From assembly GCF_003258605.2 (NCBI RefSeq), contig NZ_CP031264.1, forward strand, positions 3,410,001-3,474,000: a stretch of DNA of 64,000 nt, written 5' to 3'. The position numbers and the translations under genes are program-made. Position 1 is the first letter of the stretch. Every line of letters starts with the position of its first letter. Source of the DNA: Peterkaempfera bronchialis. GTDB lineage: Bacteria > Actinomycetota > Actinomycetes > Streptomycetales > Streptomycetaceae. This document shows, piece by piece, positions 43,948 through 50,157 of the stretch. The notes under the pieces are model-generated. The model was given only the letters and a program-made list of their open reading frames with translations, did not search any database and was not told the origin of the DNA.

Positions 43948-44838
43948 AGGGCTTTCCAATCTCACGCTGATGTGGCGAGCTGCAGGGCCAGGACGGCCTT
44001 GACGATGTTGGTGATGCGGGTGGTGCTGCAGCGAAGCTTGCGCAGGAGGCGCCAGGTCTTGAGGGTGGCCATGGCCTGCTCGCCGACCGCGCGGATCTTC
44101 GCGTGAGCGCGGTTGACGGCCTTCTGACCTGCGGAAAGCTTGTCCCACCGGCCTCGGTAGGGGACGCGAACGGCCGGGCCTGCGCCCTGGTAGGCCTTGT
44201 CCGCCCAGCACGGGATGCTCGCGGTGTTGAGCGCGTCGAGGATGCCGTGGGTGCGGGCAGCCTTGATGTCGTGTACCGCGCCGGGCAGGGCCGGTGACAC
44301 CCAGATCACCTTCCCGAAGGCGTCGGTGAGGACCTGGACGTTCACGCCGTGGCGCTTGTGCTTGCCGGAGTAGAAGGGCCGGTCGGCGGCGACGCGGTCG
44401 ATGGGCGGCAGGGTGCCGTCCAGGATCACGAACGCCTTGGTCGCGGCGACGGCTACCGCCTCCTCCAGGGTGGGCGCGAGCTCGGCCAGGACCTCGACGG
44501 CCTCGGTGACGTAGCGGTGGGCGGTGGCCAGTCCGACGCCGAACCCGGCAGCGAGTTGCGTGAAGGTGTGGCCGCAGCGCAGGTGGGCCAGGCCCATCAG
44601 CGCCTGCCGGCCGCAGGTCAGCCGCCGCCACCGGGTCCCGATCCGGCGGCGTCGGGCGGCCAGTTCCCTTCCCAGCAGCCGCAGCGCGGAAGTGGACAGA
44701 TCCAGCCCAGACGGGTAGACAAGCACACGAAGCTCCTGGCGGAGAAGGTTGATCTTGGTCGACAACCCATCTACTAGGAGCTTCGTCGCGTTGTCACCAC
44801 AACGGTCTTGCCTCGCACCGAGGTTGGAAAAGGATCAT
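43948..44838 (-). mobile_element. IS5-superfamily insertion sequence
   Basis: It contains one DDE transposase gene. Likely ends are CTTTCCAATCTC near 43951 and, inverted, TTTTCCAACCTC ending near 44835 (10 of 12 matching). Borders are approximate; no clean duplication was found. It separates the TniQ remnant from the C-terminal part of tnsA, and the tnsB and tnsC genes expected between them are gone, which suggests an IS-linked deletion. Confidence 0.6.
43962..44765 (-). CDS. IS5-type (DDE_Tnp_4) transposase
   Basis: 267 residues from a TTG start, with an open frame that could extend upstream. The HTH region LTCGRQALMGLAHLRCG and FTQLAAGFGVGLATAHRYV precede the DDE core: VILDGTLPP (first Asp), a TDAFGKVIWVSPALPGAVHD strand (second Asp) and the RAHAKIRAVGEQAMATLKTW segment with the Glu. 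All three acidic residues appear present, so it may be active. Confidence 0.85.
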   Translation of the reverse strand: MSTKINLLRQELRVLVYPSGLDLSTSALRLLGRELAARRRRIGTRWRRLTCGRQALMGLAHLRCGHTFTQLAAGFGVGLATAHRYVTEAVEVLAELAPTLEEAVAVAATKAFVILDGTLPPIDRVAADRPFYSGKHKRHGVNVQVLTDAFGKVIWVSPALPGAVHDIKAARTHGILDALNTASIPCWADKAYQGAGPAVRVPYRGRWDKLSAGQKAVNRAHAKIRAVGEQAMATLKTWRLLRKLRCSTTRITNIVKAVLALQLATSA

Positions 44839-45114
44839 GCGCACCAACAGTCCCCCGATGGTCGCACCGCCCCCTGCCCCGGCAAGAACCTCCTTAAGGA
44901 GTGTCTCCGCCACGTAGCCGTCCCGACGCTGGCAGGCCAGGAATCGGAGATTGGCCAGGTAGACCGGATCCTCACCGCTCCAGATCTCATGGTCCCAGCC
45001 ATGTTCCTCGATCAGCTTCGCCGGCCAGGCCAGAGCTTCGGCGATCTCCGGCTTGGCCAGCTGGGAAGCGGGCTTGACGTTCACGACCACGGCCGACCGG
45101 TCGGCCCGGACTAG
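44838..45114 (-). pseudogene. TnsA-like endonuclease, C-terminal fragment
   Basis: Reads VRADRSAVVVNVKPASQLAKP, the TnsA strand with the catalytic Lys (NVK), then EHGWDHEIWSG and LANLRFLACQRRDG, typical of TnsA's C-terminal half. It breaks off at the IS end after LLVRM. Joined to the N-terminal fragment at 48274 through one CTAG copy it gives a continuous frame (DYML then VRADRS). Confidence 0.75.
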
Positions 45115-45172
45115 GCCGTGTCTGACAAATGGTCTCTGCCAAGCTGAGGTGTCCGAAGCTGATGGAGGGGTC

Positions 45173-45505
45173 ATGGGGATCGAGCTTGAGCTTCACTCGG
45201 AGCGGCCTGCGCGAAAGGGGTCGTCCCGAGCCACACTGCTGCGGGGGTCTTACCAGCACGGTGAAGCGTTGGCGCGGGCGCTGAGCAGGCTTGATCGCCA
45301 CGGCTCAGGCAAGCTCGGCTGGGTAGATCCGTACGGCGACACATTGTTCAACGAGCAAGAGGCTCAGGTTGCCAGCGAGGAGGCTGCCGCCCTCGTAGAG
45401 GGGTGTGACGACGAGGAGCAAATGGCAGCTCTCCTCGACCTCGCCGAGCTTCTTGAAGCCTGTGCGACAGCGCCGGGCAGCTACTTGTGGTTCATGGGTG
45501 ACTAG
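45173..45505 (+). CDS. Passenger gene of the IS5-type element, unknown function
   Basis: 110 residues; ATG two bases after GGAGGGG. It starts 42 bases inside the left terminal repeat and ends 21 bases before the transposase GTG, so it belongs to the IS. The sequence is acidic and helical at the end (QEAQVASEEAAALVEGC, EEQMAALLDLAELLEACA) with a WVDPYGDTLFNEQE motif in the middle. I recognise no domain. It is not a transposase part; it could be a regulatory, anti-restriction or host-interaction factor. Confidence 0.7.
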   Translation: MGIELELHSERPARKGSSRATLLRGSYQHGEALARALSRLDRHGSGKLGWVDPYGDTLFNEQEAQVASEEAAALVEGCDDEEQMAALLDLAELLEACATAPGSYLWFMGD

Positions 45506-45526
45506 CCATAGTTGATCATTGATCTT

Positions 45527-45873
45527 GTGGCTGGTCGTGGTGAGTTGACGGATTCGGCGTGGGAGCGGATAGCTCCGTTGTTGCCGGTGCTGGATGGTCG
45601 GGGGCGGCCCTGGCGGGATCATCGGCAGGTGATCGATGGGGTGCTGTGGCGCTTGCGGACGGGAGCTCCGTGGCGGGATCTGCCGGAGCGGTATGGGCCG
45701 TGGCAGACGGTTTACGAGCGGTTCGCCCGGTGGGAGTCCGACGGCACGTGGGTCCGGTTGCTGGAGCACGTTCAGGTCCGTGACGATGCGGTCGGCCGTG
45801 TGGAGTGGACGGTTTCGGTGGACTCCACCGTCAACCGGGCTCACCAGCATGCCGCCGGCGCCCGGAAAAAGGG
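45527..45873 (+). pseudogene. IS5-type transposase, N-terminal fragment
   Basis: From GTG (or TTG at 45512): RGELTDSAWERIAPLLPV, WRDHRQVIDGVLWRLRTG, PWRDLPERYGPWQTVYERF and SVDSTVNRAHQH with the first catalytic Asp. Interrupted at ARKKG by the ISL3 element. The continuation is at 47714. Confidence 0.88.
45866..45873 (+). repeat. 8-bp target duplication of the ISL3 element (left copy)
   Basis: AAAAAGGG; identical to 47706-47713. Confidence 0.92.
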
Positions 45874-45936
45874 GGTTCTGGATCACTTTTGGTGCCAGTG
45901 CCACGGAGGGTCACCGGCCCGCGATCATGAACGGTC

Positions 45937-47529
45937 GTGACCCACGACCTGCTCCAGGACCTCTGGCTCCACCAGACCACCGACGTCGCGGTCAGCGCCG
46001 TCACAATCCACGCCAACCGCATCACCGTCCACGCCACCACGACCAGGGCGGGAGCGGAGTGTCCGTCGTGCGGAACATCCTCGGGCCGCGTCCACAGCAG
46101 CTACGTGCGGAGGCTCAACGACAGCGCTGCGGGCCAGCGCCGGGTCGTGGTCGAGTTACGGGTCCGCCGGTTCCGATGCCGTCAACCAGCGTGCGAGCGC
46201 GCGACGTTCGTCGAGCAGGTCGAGGGCGTCACCTTTCGATATGGACGGCGAAGCCAACAGCTCCAGGCCGCGTTGCAGCGGCTCGGGCTGATGCTCGCCG
46301 GCCGGGCCGGCTCCCGCCTGGCCGAAGCGTTCGCCGTCCCGGTCAGCCGCTCCACGCTCCTTCGCCTGATACGCGCTCTGCCTGAAGAAGCCCCGCCGGC
46401 ACCGCGAGTGCTGGGGATCGACGAGTTCGCCCTGCGCAAGGGCCACGTCTACGCGACCATCCTGGTCGACATCGAGACGCGCCGACCGGTCGACCTGCTA
46501 CCCGACCGCACAGTCGAGACCGTTCGCTCATGGCTGGCCGCCCACCCAGGAGTGAAGGTCATCTGCCGCGACCGCTCCGCCCTCTACGCCGAGGCCGCGC
46601 GGCTCGGCGCCCCGGACGCAATCCACGTCGCCGACCGCTTCCACCTCTGGCAGAACCTCGCCGACGCCGTCGAGAAGACCGTGCTCCAGCACCGCGCCCT
46701 GCTGCCCGAACCCCCGCCACCCACCGGTCCCACCCAGCCCGTGACCCTGCCGGCCACCGCGGCCGAGCCCCGCCGGACCGGACGCCTGTCGGACCGCGTC
46801 CGCGAACAGCACGCGGCCGTCCACGCACTGATCCGCGAGGGCGTCAGCCTGCGTGCCATCGGCCGACGGCTGGGCCTGGCCCGCGGCACCGTCCGCCGTC
46901 TGGCCCATGCTTCGGACCCGGACGAGCTGCTGATCGGCCGCTGGACCGGACGCACCAGCATCCTCGACCCCTACAAGCCCTACGTCAACGAGCGGTACGC
47001 CGAGGGCCTCACCGTCGCTCGACGGCTGTTCGAGGAGATCCGGCAGCGCGGATTCCCGGGCCAGGAGCAGATCGTCCGCGTCTACGTGCGGCAGCTGCGG
47101 GAGGCATTCCCGCACCAGGATCCGCCTCGCCGCAAGCCCTCCGTCCGGGACGTGACCGGGTGGATCACCCGCCACCCCGAGAAGCTGGCCGCCGACGACG
47201 CCCTGCAGCTCAAGGAGATCCTCGCGCGCGTCCCAGCGCTCGCCCGCACCGCCGAGCACGTCAGGGCATTCGCCGAGCTGATGAACGACCGCCGCGGCCA
47301 CCAGCTCAAAGACTGGATCGCCCGCGTCCAACAGGACCAGGTCCCTGCGCTGCAGAGCTTCGCCACCGGCCTCCTGCAGGACCTCGACGCCGTCATCGCC
47401 GGGCTGACCCTGCGCTACAGCTCCGGCGCGGTCGAGGGCCACAACAACAAGATCAAGATGATCAAGCGCCAGATGTTCGGCCGCGCCAACTTCGACCTGC
47501 TGCGCAAACGCATCCTGCATGCGGCATGA
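45937..47529 (+). CDS. ISL3-family transposase
   Basis: 530 residues from GTG. N-terminal zinc finger (CPSCGTSSGRVHSSY, then RFRCRQPACERATF), then VLGIDEFALRKGHVYATI with the first catalytic Asp, VKVICRDRSALYAEAARLG with the second, an ADRFHLWQNL motif, and the terminal SSGAVEGHNNKIKMIKRQMFG with the Glu. All are characteristic of ISL3. A middle HTH segment (LRAIGRRLGLARGTVRRL) is present. It is full length and probably active. Confidence 0.95.
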   Translation: MTHDLLQDLWLHQTTDVAVSAVTIHANRITVHATTTRAGAECPSCGTSSGRVHSSYVRRLNDSAAGQRRVVVELRVRRFRCRQPACERATFVEQVEGVTFRYGRRSQQLQAALQRLGLMLAGRAGSRLAEAFAVPVSRSTLLRLIRALPEEAPPAPRVLGIDEFALRKGHVYATILVDIETRRPVDLLPDRTVETVRSWLAAHPGVKVICRDRSALYAEAARLGAPDAIHVADRFHLWQNLADAVEKTVLQHRALLPEPPPPTGPTQPVTLPATAAEPRRTGRLSDRVREQHAAVHALIREGVSLRAIGRRLGLARGTVRRLAHASDPDELLIGRWTGRTSILDPYKPYVNERYAEGLTVARRLFEEIRQRGFPGQEQIVRVYVRQLREAFPHQDPPRRKPSVRDVTGWITRHPEKLAADDALQLKEILARVPALARTAEHVRAFAELMNDRRGHQLKDWIARVQQDQVPALQSFATGLLQDLDAVIAGLTLRYSSGAVEGHNNKIKMIKRQMFGRANFDLLRKRILHAA

Positions 47530-47531
47530 GT

Positions 47532-47705
47532 CTGGTCGTGGTGGCGTGGACGGTGATGCGGTTGGCGTGGATTGTGACGGCGCTGACCGCGACGTCGGTG
47601 GTCTGGTGGAGCCAGAGGTCCTGGAGCAGGTCGTGGGTCACGACCGTTCATGATCGCGGGCCCGGTGACCCTCCGTGGCACTGGCACCAAAAGTGATCCA
47701 GAACC
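47532..47705 (-). repeat. Right terminal inverted repeat of the ISL3 element (copy of left end with start of transposase gene)
   Basis: Inverted copy of 45874-46046 with one extra G in the GGGCCC run. On the minus strand it carries a second transposase start (GTG followed by THDLLQDLWLH) that runs out of frame into the end of the transposase gene. Confidence 0.92.
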
Positions 47706-47713
47706 AAAAAGGG

Positions 47714-48255
47714 GACCCGGACGGGGACAAACTGGAAGATCCGCAACGCTCGGCGACACGGCAGGCCCTCGGCCGGTCCCGCGGCGGACTGACCACGAAG
47801 GTCCGTCTGGCGGTGGACGGTCGTGGTCTGCCCCTGTCGTTGGTCGTGACGGCCGGGAACGTGAACGACTCCACGATGTTCGACGCGGTGCTGGACGCCA
47901 TCAAGGTGCCCCGCGCCACGGTCGGCAGGCCGCGACGCCGTCCCGACCGGGTGCTGGCCGACAAGGCGTATTCCTCTCGGGCCATCCGGGCAGGCCTGCG
48001 GCGACGCGGCATCCGGGCCACCATCCCCGAATGCTCGGACCAGGTGGCCAACCGCAAGCGGCGCGGCACCCGCGGCGGCCGACCACCGGCCTTCGACAAA
48101 GAGCAGTACAAGGGCCGCAACGTGGTCGAGCGCTGCTCAACCGTCTCAAGCAGTTCCGCGCGATCGCGACCCGCTTCGACAAGCTCGCCGTCCGCTACCA
48201 GTCGGGACTGCACCTGGCTTCGCTCATCTTGTGGCTCCGCGACACCACGGCATGA
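47714..48255 (+). pseudogene. IS5-type transposase, C-terminal fragment with frameshift
   Basis: Continues KGDPDGDKLEDPQ, SRGGLTTKVRLAVDGRGLP, VTAGNVNDSTMFDAVLD and VLADKAYSSRAIR. At about 48137 one base is missing: RNVVERC is followed in another frame by NRLKQFRAIATRFDKLA to the stop at 48255. So the element was dead, or became so, by two lesions. Confidence 0.85.
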
Positions 48256-48273
48256 TCATTTGTCAGACACGGC

Positions 48274-48643
48274 CTAGCATGTAGTCCGGAACATGCCGTC
48301 GAGCCCGGCCTGCCACCCGAGCCCGGATCCGAAACGGCTGGGCCGCGATCGCGACCACCTGCGGATCGAAGTCGGCCATCATCAGCCGTGCCAACTCCAG
48401 GCGGCTCTCGTAGAGGACGTGAGCCCCCATTGTGGCGCACCAGTAGTTGCCGGAATGATGCTTTTGCCCGTGGCGATTGCGGAATGTGCGCCACGGCTTC
48501 GCTCGCATTACCTGGGCCGAGCGCAGCTGCCCCATCGGCCTCTCAACAGTGCTGTCGTCCAACGCCCGTAGCGATACCAGAGCAGCCACGTCCTCATCAC
48601 GTAGCGCTGGCAACCGCCGAGCCGAAGCACTGCCCGACCTCAT
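48274..48643 (-). pseudogene. TnsA-like endonuclease, N-terminal fragment
   Basis: From an ATG at 48643 (a GTG 15 bases earlier is also possible). FRNRHGQKHHSGNYWCAT, HVLYESRLELARLMMADFD (catalytic Glu) and RRHVPDYML (catalytic Asp) match the N-terminal catalytic half of TnsA, the subunit that nicks the 5' transposon ends. It is cut at the CTAG site by the IS5-type element. Confidence 0.78.
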
Positions 48644-48810
48644 CGTGTGAACACCCACAGCTCCCCCTATCCATGGAGGCTCCGGTAGCTTCCGTAGGAG
48701 GAGAACTGCGACAAAATGCCTGGCCACATGCACTGGGTGGGCCCAGTCCATCAAGTTGAGTGGCGACAGGCCGCTGGAGTTTGAACGAGCTGGAGCTGGG
48801 TCAACCGCTC

Positions 48811-48841
48811 GGGGCGGGGAGTGTTGACCTCCCCGCCCCGG
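48811..48841 (-). terminator. Terminator hairpin after the DUF3892 gene
   Basis: Perfect 12-bp stem, CGGGGCGGGGAG at 48811-48822 and its complement at 48830-48841, 7-base loop; it ends 6 bases before the gene's stop codon. Confidence 0.85.
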
Positions 48842-48847
48842 CCAGTA

Positions 48848-49129
48848 TCAACGCTTCGGCAGAGCCAGCAGGTTGTTCGTCCAGACCCCGTCAGCGTAGG
48901 TCTGCAGGAACTTCACCCCATGGGCTGACGTCCGCACGAAGACCTGGGCCCGGTTGCCCCGGCCGTCGTCGGTGTAGGCCGTGCCGACCTTGTCCTCGAT
49001 CCACTTCACCAGCACAGCTCGCTCGCTGAACCCGGTGGACCCGTCGGCCGGGTTCTTCCACCACAGCAGGGCGATGTGCTCGTGCTCCTCGTCACCCGAC
49101 ATACGGCGGGCCGTGAACTGAATTTCCAC
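48848..49129 (-). CDS. DUF3892 domain protein
   Basis: 93 residues from a GTG after GAGGAGAAAAGG. The pattern EIQFTARRM ... HIALLWWKN ... AVLVKWIEDKVGTAYT ... AQVFVRTSAHGVKFLQTYADGVWTNNLLALP fits DUF3892, small beta proteins ending in DGxxxNNLLxLP. Function unknown; often encoded in mobile or accessory regions. It follows the MerR-like gene by 139 bases. Confidence 0.8.
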   Translation of the reverse strand: MEIQFTARRMSGDEEHEHIALLWWKNPADGSTGFSERAVLVKWIEDKVGTAYTDDGRGNRAQVFVRTSAHGVKFLQTYADGVWTNNLLALPKR

Positions 49130-49268
49130 TTGCCTTTTCTCCTCACTTGTGGCCGCTTGGCGGCCTACCGATGAGGGCCGTACGCTCTGTGTGTATCCAC
49201 GGGTTGCGTAGCGGCCCTCGACTGGGGCGAGCACGCCAATGCTCGCCCCAGTACGTTTTTGTGGCCCT

Positions 49269-49991
49269 TCATCCACCAGGTACGGACTCTCTTCCCTGGT
49301 CGCAGGGCTCGGGCTGATCGTCCTCGGGGTCTGGGGGCAGCGCTACGTTCGGCTTCAGCCCGAGGATCACAGTGGTCGGATCCGAGGATGGGCGGTCCGT
49401 CGACGCAAGGCTCACCCTCGTAGAGGCGAACCAACGCGGCACGAGACCCGCATCCGCATCCTCAATGGTTCGGGCGACTGCGAAGCCGACGGTGCTGGTC
49501 GCGTCACCCATAAGGATCTTGTCGCCGTTCTTCTTGACGATCACTATGTCGTTCCGGCACTTCGAGCAGCAGCAGGACATGACATCGATCACGAGTCGCG
49601 CAACGTACAGCGCCCCCTCGGTGGAACTCACATGCTGACGTGCGACGTACTCCAGTTCAGCTAGATCAAGTTCGCGATGGGATCTAGCCCGGACAAGGAA
49701 CTTCCAAACGGGGAGAAGCTCTCTCAATGCCTCAATGGGCACGCCGCCATCTCTCGCTCTGAGGATCCATGTGAGCAAGTCAATGACGATGGAGGGGTAG
49801 GCGCCAGCTCGAGTACCGACGCGCACGGAACGCGGCAGCAGCCGCTCGCTGACATAGAAGGTCAATTGGCGATCACTGACCGGGTAGCCCTCCGCTCGCA
49901 CTCGGGCTATGAGCTCAGACTTCGTGACCAGATCGGGCTCGCCGTCCTGCAACTGCAGGTACTCAAGGAAGCCGTTCTCTTCGATCGCCAT
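49269..49991 (-). CDS. MerR-like winged-helix regulator with cysteine cluster
   Basis: 240 residues; ATG after GGAGGTGA. The N-terminus KSELIARVRAEGYPVSDRQL then TFYVSERLLPRSVRVG resembles a MerR-type helix-turn-helix and wing, followed by a long helix (DLLTWILRARDGGVPIEALREL). The centre has MSCCCSKCRNDIVIVK, a possible metal site. The C-terminal tail is acidic and disordered. A 19-bp dyad lies just upstream, suggesting self-regulation. Codon use is less G/C-biased than in the surrounding core genes, which fits acquisition by transfer. Confidence 0.6.
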   Translation of the reverse strand: MAIEENGFLEYLQLQDGEPDLVTKSELIARVRAEGYPVSDRQLTFYVSERLLPRSVRVGTRAGAYPSIVIDLLTWILRARDGGVPIEALRELLPVWKFLVRARSHRELDLAELEYVARQHVSSTEGALYVARLVIDVMSCCCSKCRNDIVIVKKNGDKILMGDATSTVGFAVARTIEDADAGLVPRWFASTRVSLASTDRPSSDPTTVILGLKPNVALPPDPEDDQPEPCDQGRESVPGG

Positions 49992-50013
49992 TAATTCACC
50001 TCCACTGTCAGTG

Positions 50014-50032
50014 ACTACAGTAGCACTGTAGT
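50014..50032. promoter_or_regulatory. Dyad operator upstream of the MerR-like gene
   Basis: ACTACAG (50014-50020) and CTGTAGT (50026-50032), spacer TAGCA, 23 bases before the ATG on the minus strand. Dyad length fits a MerR-type site between -35 and -10. Confidence 0.6.
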
Positions 50033-50070
50033 ACCAGCTCTGCTAGCGATTACGGCTCTGGCGTCGGGAT

Positions 50071-50109
50071 AAATTGCTCAACCACGGTAAATTGCTGACA
50101 CATTGCTGA
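50071..50109 (+). repeat. Short AT-rich repeats, possible transposon end
   Basis: ATTGCT(C/G)A occurs three times (from 50073, 50091 and 50102) about 50 bases past the dnaB stop. The first copy, AAATTGCTCAACCA, has an inverted partner at 41660-41673. This could be the dnaB-proximal end of the Tn7-like remnant. Confidence 0.35.
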
Positions 50110-50157
50110 ACTAACAGGCAAAAAGCTCATGTAAAACGGCTCCCTACAGGCAGGTCG

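Larger units (their letters stand above)
45874..47705 (+). mobile_element. ISL3-family insertion sequence with very long terminal inverted repeats
   Basis: 1832 bp between perfect 8-bp duplications. The ends begin GGTTCTGGATCACTTTTGG. The inverted repeats span 45874-46046 and 47532-47705 and differ by a single G, so 173 of 174 positions match. The left arm contains the transposase start and its first 36 codons; the right arm begins three bases after the transposase stop. Usual ISL3 repeats are about 15-40 bp. Confidence 0.92.
45115..48273 (+). mobile_element. IS5-type element inserted in tnsA, carrying a passenger gene and an ISL3 insertion
   Basis: Perfect 17-bp terminal inverted repeats GCCGTGTCTGACAAATG at 45115-45131 and 48257-48273, flanked by CTAG on both sides (45111-45114, 48274-48277). 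Deleting the element with one CTAG restores the tnsA frame exactly. Without the 1832-bp ISL3 insertion and its 8-bp duplication the element is about 1.32 kb. It encodes a passenger ORF and a broken transposase. Confidence 0.9.

Noticed and set aside
43940-43975. A clear target duplication for the IS beside TniQ
   Set aside because: I could not find matching flanks; the other side may have been removed by the deletion that took tnsB and tnsC.
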